Source: Aquabacterium sp. (lineage in GTDB: Bacteria > Pseudomonadota > Gammaproteobacteria > Burkholderiales > Burkholderiaceae_C). From it: a DNA stretch of 64,000 nucleotides. Below, one piece after another: positions 19,127 to 28,701 of this stretch. Under the pieces are notes generated by a model. It ran no database searches, was not told the origin of the DNA, and saw only the letters and a program-made list of their open reading frames with translations. The position numbers and the translations under genes are program-made. Location of the stretch: assembly GCA_030654395.1 (NCBI GenBank), contig JAURXM010000031.1:186001-250000 (forward strand), written 5' to 3'. Within the stretch, counting starts at the first letter, position 1. Every line of letters starts with the position of its first letter.

Positions 19127-20977
19127 TCACAACCACAAGGTCACGGTGGTGCCCTTGCCCAAGGTGCTGTCGACCTGCATGTGCCCGCCCATCAACTCGA
19201 TCAGCTCTTTGACAATCGTCACGCCCAAGCCTGTGCCAGGTATGTTGCCTGATTTATCCGCACGGAAGAATCGCTCTCCGAGTCGCGCCAGGTGCTCGGG
19301 TGACAGGCCGATACCTTGGTCTTGTATCTCCACGCCAAAGCGATACCGGGCTTGCTCGGCGTCGGCCACAAAATAGCGCACGGTGACCGGTCCGCCATCG
19401 GGCGAGTATTTGTAGGCGTTGGACAGCACGTTGAGCACAGCCTGTTGCAACTTGTGCGTGTCCACATGCACGGGCATCGGCACGATGGAGGCATCCACCA
19501 GTGGGGTGTCGCGGCCTAGTGGGGGTTTGAAGTCAGCCACCACAGACTGCACCACATCTGCCAAGTCCACCAATTCAAGTTTGAAGTCCTGCCCCCGGCG
19601 GGCCTCAATGCGTGCCAAATCCAACAGCTCATTGAGGATGGCGATCATCGACTTGCTCTGACGGTAGATGCTGCCCAGCATGTCTGCACGTTGTTCGGCG
19701 CTCAGCTCTCTCTTGATCATCAATTCGGTGAAGCCGAAAATGCTGACCATGGGCGTGCGCAGTTCATGTGCGGCCATGGCCAAGAACTCCGATTTCATGT
19801 GATCCAAGGTGTGCTGCTTGGTGACATCGCACACATACAAAATGCGGCTAAAGCGGTTGGACGCGCTGTGTTGCCCGCGCAAGGTCAGAACACCAGCTTG
19901 GCTGCCAGGCAACAGCAGTGTGTGCTCTGCCGCTGCCGCGTTATCGGTGTGTGCGAAGCAGGCATCAAGCCCTGTGAAGTTGGAGCCTGCTTTGGCCCGC
20001 TCACGCAGATGGGCATCCAAACTGGTCTGAGTCTGGCCGATGACCTGATCGGGTAGCAGGCCCGTCAAGGTCACGAAGGCGGGATTGGCAAACTGAATGA
20101 GCCCCGCATCGTCAAAGGTCACCAAGCCATCACGGCTCATGGCAAAGATGGCGCTGAGTTGTTTGTTTTGATCAGCCAGTTGGGCCTCATGCACCCGGTG
20201 TTGACGCAGGCCATCTTGGATCAACAAAGATTGTTGCAGCAAGAGCTGAGAGGTTTGGTTCAACGCTGTGTTGAGTTCAATGACCTCAATGGGCGCGGGT
20301 GTAAACGGGATTTGTCTGCCGCCTGCATTGACCAATTCAATGGCGAATTCTTTGGCTTTGATCAGCGCACTCAGTGGCCGCCTCAACAGCCACGCCATCA
20401 ACCCTGCGCACAAAGAAATCGTCAGCACAGCGACCACCAGCGTATTGCGCCAGATGCGAGCACGTAGATCTTGCAAGGCCAGGGTGTTGTAGTCTAGGCG
20501 CACCCACCCAATCAACTTGTCAGCCTTGATGGGGTGCCAGACTGTGACGACCCCGTTGGCCACGTCCGATGTCAGATGCGCGAGCCCATCTTTCGGCGCT
20601 TGGGGCCGTTGCTTGGGCAGATCAAAAATCAGCTTGGGGGCTTGACCTCGCAGGCGTGCCACATGGCTCAGTGTGCCCCCATCGGGGTCCATCACACGCA
20701 GGGACAGCACCTCGTCGAAGTCGGCAGAGCGCAGCACCAAGGTTTCAACTTGATCTAAGCTTTCGGTCAGGATCAGGTTGCTGCTCGATATCGCCACACT
20801 GCGCGCCAGCGAGGCGGCTTGGCTCTCAAAGCCGCGCAGAGCGATGCTGGACTGCTCTGACGCTGTGTAGCCGCCCAGCAGGCCCAAGGCCAGCAACAGC
20901 GACATCGACACCATCAGCACCAGTTGTGAGTGCAACCTTTGGGGCCATAACAGGCGTTTAAGGGTGGAGGTCGGCAT
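19127..20977 (-). CDS. PAS-domain sensor histidine kinase (paralogue of 22402..24231)
   Basis: FLAMAAHELRTPM H-box; NVLSNAYKYSPDGGPV N-box; GTGLGVTIVKELIELMGG. Confidence 0.92.
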   Translation of the reverse strand: MPTSTLKRLLWPQRLHSQLVLMVSMSLLLALGLLGGYTASEQSSIALRGFESQAASLARSVAISSSNLILTESLDQVETLVLRSADFDEVLSLRVMDPDGGTLSHVARLRGQAPKLIFDLPKQRPQAPKDGLAHLTSDVANGVVTVWHPIKADKLIGWVRLDYNTLALQDLRARIWRNTLVVAVLTISLCAGLMAWLLRRPLSALIKAKEFAIELVNAGGRQIPFTPAPIEVIELNTALNQTSQLLLQQSLLIQDGLRQHRVHEAQLADQNKQLSAIFAMSRDGLVTFDDAGLIQFANPAFVTLTGLLPDQVIGQTQTSLDAHLRERAKAGSNFTGLDACFAHTDNAAAAEHTLLLPGSQAGVLTLRGQHSASNRFSRILYVCDVTKQHTLDHMKSEFLAMAAHELRTPMVSIFGFTELMIKRELSAEQRADMLGSIYRQSKSMIAILNELLDLARIEARRGQDFKLELVDLADVVQSVVADFKPPLGRDTPLVDASIVPMPVHVDTHKLQQAVLNVLSNAYKYSPDGGPVTVRYFVADAEQARYRFGVEIQDQGIGLSPEHLARLGERFFRADKSGNIPGTGLGVTIVKELIELMGGHMQVDSTLGKGTTVTLWL

Positions 20978-21044
20978 GGTGCCATTGTGTGCCCACACCG
21001 TGCTCGGTGTGGGGTCTGCGATTTGCGCATTAATACTGTATTTT

Positions 21045-21959
21045 TCAAATGGCCGCGTACAAAGCATCGCCTTGGCGGGTCGCCACCCCTGAGCGCACCA
21101 ATTGTTCGGCCACCAATGCCGCCGTGGCCTGCGGGGCTTGTGGGTAGTGCAAGCGCATCGTCGGGTTACCTTGCAATGTGGTGCAAACCATGTCAGTCAG
21201 CTCGGCCAAACTCAGGCATTGGGCCTCTAACAGCTTGAAGGCCAGCAATACCTTCAAGGCGTTGTCTGAATTGCGCTGCGGCAGGTCAGACAACCATTGG
21301 ATGCGTGACTGGGCCGCCAGCAAGGCCGCATCCACATCGGTAAAAGGGGCCCCATGGCCGGGGATGACGAGGCGGGGTTGCAACTGGGCGATCAAGTCCA
21401 GCGTGGCCTTTTGGGCGGCAAAACCGGGGATGCCAGCCAGCTCAGGGAAAATCACGCCAAAGCCTTTTTGCCACAAGGCATCGGCGGATATCAAGATGCC
21501 CTGCGCTTCGCACCACAACATCACCATGGCGTGGTCGTGTCCCGGTGCGGGCAATGCGAGCCACTCGTGGCCACCGAGGTGCAGCGTGTCATGCGGGTGG
21601 ATCAGGCCATCGTAAGCAAAGCGCGGGCACTGCTGGCTGGTCACTTGGTAGCTCAGGCGGGTTTCGTCCCACGTTGCCACCGCGTCAGCTTCGCCATGCG
21701 GTATCCATATCGAGCAGCCATGACGTGCTTGTAGCTGTGCGTTGCCACCTGCGTGGTCTGAATGGATGTGGGTGTTGACGATGCGTTGGAGTGTGCGCCC
21801 AGCCAGCGCCTCGTCTATCAGGCGCAGGGTCTCAGCCGCATGGGTGACATAGCCGGTGTCGACCACGTCAGCCGTGTCCGCATCAAGGAAGACGATGTTG
21901 TTGGATGAAAGCCATCCGCGCTCAAGGACGCGGATGTGATCGGGCAGGTGCAGACTCAA
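21045..21959 (-). CDS. MBL-fold metallo-hydrolase
   Basis: NTHIHSDHAGGN metal motif; PAPGHDHAMV. Confidence 0.92.
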   Translation of the reverse strand: MSLHLPDHIRVLERGWLSSNNIVFLDADTADVVDTGYVTHAAETLRLIDEALAGRTLQRIVNTHIHSDHAGGNAQLQARHGCSIWIPHGEADAVATWDETRLSYQVTSQQCPRFAYDGLIHPHDTLHLGGHEWLALPAPGHDHAMVMLWCEAQGILISADALWQKGFGVIFPELAGIPGFAAQKATLDLIAQLQPRLVIPGHGAPFTDVDAALLAAQSRIQWLSDLPQRNSDNALKVLLAFKLLEAQCLSLAELTDMVCTTLQGNPTMRLHYPQAPQATAALVAEQLVRSGVATRQGDALYAAI

Positions 21960-22270
21960 GAAACTTGTTTTTGGCGTTTGACGGCCCGTGCATTGTGTGC
22001 AGTCATGCGTGGCACGGGGGCGTGGGCGTCAGCTGCGTGCAGCTGCTCCCAGTATCCCACGGCCTTGGCCACCCACTCACGGTAATCCGGGCTATCGGGC
22101 GCGTAATAGGGGATGCCGCGTGCGGTGAAGGCTTCCAGTTCGGTGGCAACGGGGTTGGTGGGCGCATCGCCCAGCTCTAACTCCAAAGCATGCAGCGCGT
22201 GCACACGTTCAATCGCCTGGGGGGCCATCAGTTGGGCGCGTAAAGCTTGAGCGGTGGTCTTTTGACCCAT
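21956..22270 (-). CDS. Conserved hypothetical protein (104 aa)
   Basis: Overlaps MBL gene start by 4 nt, suggesting translational coupling. Confidence 0.6.
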   Translation of the reverse strand: MGQKTTAQALRAQLMAPQAIERVHALHALELELGDAPTNPVATELEAFTARGIPYYAPDSPDYREWVAKAVGYWEQLHAADAHAPVPRMTAHNARAVKRQKQVS

Positions 22271-22356
22271 TTCTTAACTCCAAAAGGGTGAGGCGACTTT
22301 CTGTTCTTCGGCGTCCTGATGCACAGCTTGAGGGATGAATGGCGCTTCTAAACACC

Positions 22357-22384
22357 GAACAAGCCCATGTGCGTGCGCTTGTTC
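22357..22384. terminator. Perfect 8-bp stem / 12-nt loop inverted repeat after the histidine kinase gene
   Basis: GAACAAGC-CCATGTGCGTGC-GCTTGTTC, 17 nt beyond the stop of the 22402..24231 gene; no clear U-run. Confidence 0.4.
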
Positions 22385-22401
22385 ACACCTTGCGCAAACA
22401 G

Positions 22402-24231
22402 TCAGCTGAACCACAAAGTTACTGTCGTGCCTTGGCCTAAGGTGCTGTCCACCTGCATGCGCCCACCCATCAAGGCCATGATCTCTTGAACAATGCTGAT
22501 GCCCAAGCCCGTGCCGGGTATATGGCCTGACTTGTCCGCCCGGAAGAAGCGCTCCCCCATGCGCGCCAGGTGCTCGGGTGACAAACCCAAACCGTGGTCC
22601 TCTATCACCACACCGATGGACTGCCGGCCATCCACCGCATCGGGCACCACATAGCGCACGGTGACTGGCCCTCCATTGGGTGAATACTTGTAGGCGTTGG
22701 ACAGCACATTGAGCACAGCACGTTGGGCCTTGCCCTCATCCACAAGTGCCAGCATGGGCCCAGGCGCCGGGCTGACCAGCGGTGGGTCGCGGCCCTCAGG
22801 GGGCTGAAAGCCGGCGATGACGGCTTGCACCACGTCGGCCAAATCGGTCTGGGCCAGATTGAAGTCTTGGCCCCGTCGGCTCTCGATGCGTGCCAGGTCA
22901 AGCAACTCATTGAGGATCTCTGCCATGGACTGGCTTTGTCGGTAGACGCGGCCCAGCAGCTCTTTTTGTTTGACCGGGCTCATGTCTCGCGTGAGCATCA
23001 ACTCCGTGAAGCCCAGGATGCTGGCCATGGGGGTGCGCAGCTCGTGCGCGGCCATCTGCAAAAACTCCGACTTCATTTGATCCAGCCTGTGTTGCTGGGT
23101 GACGTCGCACACATACAGCACGCGGCTGACGGTTTGGGCTTGGCTGAACATGCCCCTTAGGGTGAGCGCCATGGGTGGGCTGCTTTGCCGATGCAAGGTC
23201 TGTGCGGTCACGGTTTGCCCTTCAATGGGGTCGGCAAAACACGCATCCAACCCTGCAAAGGGCGTCTCGTCGTCGGCCAAGTCTTTGAGCATCAGGTCCA
23301 GTTCACTGCGGGGGTGGCCTACGAGCTGCTGGCCTCGCAGACCCGTCAGCGCCGAGAATGCCGCATTGACAAACTGCACACGGTCGTCTTGACAGAAGGT
23401 GACCAAGCCATCCGGGCTCAACGAAGATATCGCGCTGAGTTGCTCGTTTTGCTCGGCTAACTTGGCTTCGTGGCGCTGCAAATCGCTGATGTTTTTGTCC
23501 AGCAAGAGCTGTTGCTGGCGCCTGAGCATAGAGGACTCGTTGAGCCCCTTGTAGAGTTGACGCAGCTCATAGGGGCCAGCCAATTCGATCTGGATGCCGG
23601 GTGATTCGACCATGTCCATGGAGAACTGCCGGGCCTTGTCCAGCAAAGACATGGGCCGACGCAAAAACAGCATCAACAGGGTTGTGCTGGCCAGAACAGC
23701 CACAGCCATCGCCACCCAGATGCTGCGCCAAATGCGTTGTTGTTGATCAATCAAATCCTGCACGTTTTGGGTGACGCGCACCCAGCCAATCACCTTGTTG
23801 ACTTGTATTGCTTGCCACGCCACCATGTGACTTTTGGCTTCATCGAAGGTTTGTGTGTGCCCAGAGCTGACTGGTGGCAGGGTCCGGCTACTGAGCGGGT
23901 CGTACAAAACAACGGGTTTGGTGTGGGCATCATGGCGAACATGGCCTAGGGTTTGACCGTCAGGTGACACCACCAAAATGTCCACAATGCTGTTGAAGTT
24001 CGCGGAGCGCCGCAACAGCTCCTCCAACACATCCAGGCTGTCTGTCAGGATCAGATCGGCGCTGGCACTGGCGAGGTTGCTGGCATGGGTGTTCACCAGC
24101 TCTTGGGCTGACGCGGCTGCGGCATCGCTTTGTGATTGGGCTGTATAGGCGCCAAAGACAGCGATGACCAGCACCAGCAAGGCGCCCATGATGAGCACAA
24201 GCTGCTGATGCAAGCGGCGTGGCGCCAGCAT
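22402..24231 (-). CDS. PAS-domain sensor histidine kinase
   Basis: FLQMAAHELRTPMASILGFTELM; NVLSNAYKYSPNGGPV; GTGLGISIVQEIMALMGG. Confidence 0.92.
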   Translation of the reverse strand: MLAPRRLHQQLVLIMGALLVLVIAVFGAYTAQSQSDAAAASAQELVNTHASNLASASADLILTDSLDVLEELLRRSANFNSIVDILVVSPDGQTLGHVRHDAHTKPVVLYDPLSSRTLPPVSSGHTQTFDEAKSHMVAWQAIQVNKVIGWVRVTQNVQDLIDQQQRIWRSIWVAMAVAVLASTTLLMLFLRRPMSLLDKARQFSMDMVESPGIQIELAGPYELRQLYKGLNESSMLRRQQQLLLDKNISDLQRHEAKLAEQNEQLSAISSLSPDGLVTFCQDDRVQFVNAAFSALTGLRGQQLVGHPRSELDLMLKDLADDETPFAGLDACFADPIEGQTVTAQTLHRQSSPPMALTLRGMFSQAQTVSRVLYVCDVTQQHRLDQMKSEFLQMAAHELRTPMASILGFTELMLTRDMSPVKQKELLGRVYRQSQSMAEILNELLDLARIESRRGQDFNLAQTDLADVVQAVIAGFQPPEGRDPPLVSPAPGPMLALVDEGKAQRAVLNVLSNAYKYSPNGGPVTVRYVVPDAVDGRQSIGVVIEDHGLGLSPEHLARMGERFFRADKSGHIPGTGLGISIVQEIMALMGGRMQVDSTLGQGTTVTLWFS

Positions 24232-24239
24232 GGCGTGCC

Positions 24240-25094
24240 TTATTCGACGTATTTCTCTAAACGCAGCTTCTCTAAGGGCAGGTAGTCGCGCTTGTAGTCT
24301 GCGGCCATGGGCTGGCTCATGGGGATGTCTTTGAACAAAGGCGCCATGGCCGGGTCGGTAGCCAGTTTAAGCAGCACAGCAGCAACGGCCTGTTGTACTT
24401 TGGTTGGCACACGCGGGTGGGCGCTCAAGGGGTGTGGCGCTGCGCCCGGTGTCTCCATCAAGATCCTCAGTGCCGCACGCACCTCGTCGGGTTCTTTGTC
24501 TAGGGTTGCACGTAAGCCGCCACTGGCCGCGGTTTTACCCGCGATGGTTTGGCGGTAGCTGTTGGTGTGTGTTTTGGCATAAAACGGGGTGATCTGGATT
24601 TTGTCTTGTTCAGCCAGATGGGCACGGATCAACAAGGAGGCACCAAACGCATTGGGGGCGGGGAAGGCCAGCGTCTTGCCTTGCAATTCTTGTACGGTCT
24701 TGATCGGGTCGTCCTTGCGAACCACCAAAATGCCCGTCAACAATTTGCTGTCGCGCAGCAGGGGCACATAGCCTTGTGCTTTTTTGGTGATGACTTGGTG
24801 ATAGGGGTTCATGTAGGCGAAGTCCGGCCTGCCTGCTTCAACCTCATCCTCGAAGGTGGGGATGTCCTTCGAGATTTTGAGCGTCAATACCACGCCCGCT
24901 TCCTGTCCTGCTCGCTCAAGGATCGGCCCCCAAACGCGCTGAATCTCGGTCGGCTGGAACTGCGGCACCACGGCCACGGTGTAAGTGGGCTTATCAGCCT
25001 GGGCCAGCGCGGTGCTGGGCAAGCCCGCCCACGCTGCTGAGATGACCAAACCGGTCAATGTGCTGACCCAATGTCGACGGGTGATGTGTTGCAT
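24240..25094 (-). CDS. Phosphate/phosphite/phosphonate-type substrate-binding protein (PhnD/AioX-like)
   Basis: VAVVPQFQPTEIQRVWGPILERAGQEAGVVLTLKISKDIPTFEDEVEAGRPDFAYMNPYH; signal peptide; no ABC permease/ATPase nearby. Confidence 0.85.
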   Translation of the reverse strand: MQHITRRHWVSTLTGLVISAAWAGLPSTALAQADKPTYTVAVVPQFQPTEIQRVWGPILERAGQEAGVVLTLKISKDIPTFEDEVEAGRPDFAYMNPYHQVITKKAQGYVPLLRDSKLLTGILVVRKDDPIKTVQELQGKTLAFPAPNAFGASLLIRAHLAEQDKIQITPFYAKTHTNSYRQTIAGKTAASGGLRATLDKEPDEVRAALRILMETPGAAPHPLSAHPRVPTKVQQAVAAVLLKLATDPAMAPLFKDIPMSQPMAADYKRDYLPLEKLRLEKYVE

Positions 25095-25139
25095 GCCTGG
25101 CTCCTCACGGTGGTTGATCCATTGTTATCGGCAGTGCGC

Positions 25140-26696
25140 TTAAAAGCTTGATTTGAGCCGCTTGCCCACCAGCTTGCCCATGTTGACTGCGGGCAGGGTC
25201 AGGCTCTGGCCAATGGCGGGCAGCACAAAGGGCACGTAGCCGTTCTTACCCCATACAAAGAGGTGCCAAGGCTGTTGGTGTAGTGGCGTATCAAATGCGA
25301 ATTGCGCCATTTTGGCCTTGCCCAGTGGCGTGACCGCCATCACGGTGGCCACAAAGTGACCAGCTCGCACCGAGTCGCCTACTTTGAACGGCAGCTTGCT
25401 GAAGTCCCGACTCACGTTCTCGCCGATGCCATTGGGTGCCAATAGACTGATGCGGCGTGCATCCAACACGGTGAGCGTGAGTGCTTGATCGCCGCTGGCC
25501 AAAGCTTGGGTGGACTTGGCATTGTGGACACCAAAATAGCGCTGACATCACGGGGGTGGCCAGCGGATAGACCAGCAAGTGCACGGTCATCAACACCGCG
25601 ACCAGCAGTTTGGCTGCCGTGGCCAGCTTGCCTGTGTACAGACGGCGCCGTGGCAGCACTTGCACGAACAGCATGGCCAGCAAAGCGCTCAAGCCGAACT
25701 CGGCATTGAGCAGTAGGCGGTCATTGGGCAGGGCGGCGCAAACCGGGATGAGTGCCAACAGGGCGCCCACGCCATAAAACCGAGCCAACCGTGTCGACCA
25801 CAAGCCAAAGTACTGCCCGACCAGCATACTCAACACCACCGCCGCGCCCGCGCTGCTTGCATACAGCAAGGTGGGTATGCGCAAAAGCAAGGTTTGAGCG
25901 AAGCGCACCGGGTCGCTTGCCGGGTCAATGTAGCCGCCCGAGCCACTGCTGCCGTAGCCTAAGTGGGTATAGGTCACGCGCCAGATGACCACGGTGATCA
26001 CAAAAGGCAGCAGGGCTTTGAGCCGAGGCGCCCAAGGTTTATCGCTTTCATAAACAAGCGCATACGCGCCTAGATAAGCAAAGGAGGCGATGCCGGCCTC
26101 GGCGCACATCAAGCCCAGTGCCGATGTCAGCAGGGCCAGCACACCGTATCGGCTACCTTTGCCTTGACGCCAAAGGTGAAAGCACATGATGGTCAGCAAG
26201 ATAAAGCAGCCTGCGATCAAGTGGTTGCGCGCGGCAAGCCAAGTCACGGTCAACAGGTGCTGCGAGCTGACGGCAAAGATCAAGGTGGCCACATTGCTGC
26301 GCACCGTGTCAGGGTCGAACATGCGGTACAGGCGCTCCAGCAACCACACCAGCAGGCCATACCACAGCACGGTATGGAGGTGCATCAGCGCTGGTGAGTG
26401 TGGTCAGAGCTGGTAGTCAAGCCGGTGGCTCAGCTCGCTCAGCGGCCGCCAGAACGACAGCTGCCCGTTTGGCCTATGTCCTTGAGTAATTGGACATGGG
26501 CAGACTGCCCGTCTGCGAAAGTAAAGAGCCCAAAGAAGGCGCCCGGATGGGCGTAGTGGGCTTGGCCTGTTAGCAACTCGCTGACAAAAAAATCGTCAGC
26601 CAGCAGCCCCACGTTCAAGGTCGGCAAGATCAGCAGCATGCCGAGCAAGGCCAGCAACCAGGTCGCTCTGCGGTGAGATAGAAGGTGGCGCCACAT
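25140..26696 (-). pseudogene. Disrupted polytopic membrane protein (glycosyltransferase/mannosyltransferase-like)
   Basis: Three ORFs (26439..26696, 25291..26385, 25140..25502) read as one protein if two frameshifts and one in-frame TGA are corrected. Confidence 0.8.
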
Positions 26697-26744
26697 GATC
26701 AGTTAAATGGGGTGGATCACGACATGGTAGTGCAGTTACTTTGC

Positions 26745-26950
26745 TTACGAGTACAGCCCCTCCTCGAAGTGAAGAACCTTGTGCAGGATCGCCGAGTCAC
26801 TGCGGTACAGGGCCTCGAAGTAATCGTCGATGAGGGCGGTCACCGTCTCGCTAGCAATGCCTCAGTTGTCTGTGTCCACCTCCTCGATGATCACAAACGT
26901 GGCGCCTCGGGCGATTTTGATCATGTCACCAAGGGCGGTGCGCGTTGTTC
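26745..26950 (-). pseudogene. Gene remnants, including an N-terminal NTF2-like fragment
   Basis: Minus-strand reading gives ...LGDMIKIARGATFVIIEEVDTDN* then GIASETVTALIDDYFEALYRSDSAILHKVLHFEEGLYS*. Confidence 0.5.
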
Positions 26951-27014
26951 AGACGACATTTTGGGCGCCGTCACCTCACGGCCTTTTTCTTTGCTGCACC
27001 CTGCCAACCGCCAC

Positions 27015-27060
27015 TTGCCATTGCCATTGCCATTGCCATTGCCATTGCCATTGCCATTGC
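27015..27060. repeat. Hexanucleotide tandem repeat (TTGCCA)7 plus TTGC
   Basis: Direct reading of 27015..27060. Confidence 0.97.
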
Positions 27061-27079
27061 GCGTGCGCGTTTTGATGGA

Positions 27080-28279
27080 TTATTTGGAGATGAAGCTGGC
27101 ACCGCCCGCACCCACAGCAACGTACTGCAGCCCCCCCCGTGCCACGGACATGAGGTCGACCACAGGCAGTGTCGATGTTTTGGCCGTCCAGTCACGGCCA
27201 TCCGTTCCATAAATGACCGCGCCATTGGCGCCCACGGCGACAAATTGGCTACCGTAAGTCACCGCATTGATCTGCGGCGTGGGGTCGGATGGTGTGCCGC
27301 TGCTCAACCAAATAATGGGCTGCGCGCCGATATCGTTGGTGTACATCGTGAGCGCATCCCCCACGTTGTCATGGCCCACGACGGCAAAGCGGCTGCCACT
27401 GGGGCCCGTGCCGCTCGTGAACGCCGCGATGCCTCGCAAGGTCAGTAAATTCGGTGAAGTGGCCGTCCATGCCACCGCATCCGGGCTTGTTGCGACGGTG
27501 CCATGCACACCGACAGCCGTCCATGTACCGGCGAAATACGTCACAGCCAACAGATCATGGCCTGTGTTCGAGGTCGCTGTTGTCCAGCTCGTGCCATTGC
27601 TGCTGGTGAGGATGGTGCCACTTTGACCCACGGCGACCAGCATGCTGCCGTTGTGGGCAATGGCGTTCAAGGCGTTGCTGGTGGGCGGCGTGATGGGCGC
27701 ACCCCAGTTCAAGGGGTCGGCACTGTGCATCACCAAACCGGCATCGCCTACAAACCAGTATTGACCTTGGAAATACACACCGCCATGAATAGCTAGGCCA
27801 TTGGGGTTGGTGGCTGCAGCAGCCCACGCTACGCCGTCGGCACTGGTGTAAATCTGACCGTCTGCGGCACCGGCCACATAGCGCGTGCCATAAACCACGC
27901 TGTTCAACGTTGCCGAGCCCGCCACGCCACCGGGCACCCAGGCTGATCCGGCCAAGTCCGGCGTCGCGGTGACATGGGGTGCGTCAGGGCCCCTGCGATC
28001 ACCTTGGGCTCGGGCATTCACCGTGAAGTCGTAAACCGTGCCATTGGTCAGGCCACTGACCACGAAGGGCGAGCTGGCCGCTAGCGCCGCGCCGTTGGGG
28101 CTATACGACACAACATAATCGACACCGGGCCGCATCGTCCAAGTCAGTGTGGCCATCGTCTCGCCGGGCGTGACTACCAAGTCGGTGGGGGGGGGTGTTG
28201 AGCTGACGTTGTCGCCACAAGCCACCAAAGCAAAGGCGACCCAAACGGCGCACAGATAGATTCTGAGGTACAGGAACAT
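27080..28279 (-). CDS. Lipoprotein with FN3-like domain and BNR/beta-propeller-like repeats
   Basis: Lipobox FALVAC; TATLTWTMRPGVDYVVSYSPNG FN3-like; repeated YTSADGVAW / LTSSNGTSWTTA / ATSPDAVAWTA; ATG at 28279 overlaps previous stop. Confidence 0.75.
   Translation of the reverse strand: MFLYLRIYLCAVWVAFALVACGDNVSSTPPPTDLVVTPGETMATLTWTMRPGVDYVVSYSPNGAALAASSPFVVSGLTNGTVYDFTVNARAQGDRRGPDAPHVTATPDLAGSAWVPGGVAGSATLNSVVYGTRYVAGAADGQIYTSADGVAWAAAATNPNGLAIHGGVYFQGQYWFVGDAGLVMHSADPLNWGAPITPPTSNALNAIAHNGSMLVAVGQSGTILTSSNGTSWTTATSNTGHDLLAVTYFAGTWTAVGVHGTVATSPDAVAWTATSPNLLTLRGIAAFTSGTGPSGSRFAVVGHDNVGDALTMYTNDIGAQPIIWLSSGTPSDPTPQINAVTYGSQFVAVGANGAVIYGTDGRDWTAKTSTLPVVDLMSVARGGLQYVAVGAGGASFISK
27131..27138. 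repeat. Homopolymer C8 (G8 on coding strand) near the 3' end of the same gene
   Basis: GCAGCCCCCCCCGTGCC on +; codes ARGGLQ. Confidence 0.95.
28187..28195. repeat. Homopolymer G9 (C9 on coding strand) just after lipobox
   Basis: GTCGGTGGGGGGGGGTGTTG on +; codes TPPPT. Confidence 0.95.
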
Positions 28280-28701
28280 CACGCGTTCACCCGAGCTTTC
28301 AGCCAGCGCATGAGACCGCCGATCAGCGGTAACTTTTCATACAGCTCTTCTGCGGCGTCCCAATAGTCGCGGTGCAAGGTGATGAGGCCGTCCTCATCCC
28401 ACACAAAATGCGACCCACCCAAGATGCATTGCGGCTGATTCTGTTTGAATCGCTTGAAATCAAAGTGGAACTCCCAGGTCAAGAAGCACTGCTGATCTTG
28501 AGCGATTCGCCCTGTGATCACGAAGCGAGGTTGGTTCAGACTGACGAACATGTGCCTGAAGATTCGCTGAATATCGGGCAGCCCGCGCACATCATTGAAC
28601 GGATCCTTAAAGCGTGCCGTCGACGCATACAAGGCACCCAACGCCTCTACAGATTCCGGTGTGAGGGTTTCAAAGACTTGAACGATGCGATCGACTGTCA
28701 T
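28279..28701 (-). CDS. NTF2-like/SnoaL-like family protein
   Basis: ALGALYASTARFKDPFNDVRGLPDIQRIFRHMF... Confidence 0.8.
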   Translation of the reverse strand: MTVDRIVQVFETLTPESVEALGALYASTARFKDPFNDVRGLPDIQRIFRHMFVSLNQPRFVITGRIAQDQQCFLTWEFHFDFKRFKQNQPQCILGGSHFVWDEDGLITLHRDYWDAAEELYEKLPLIGGLMRWLKARVNA

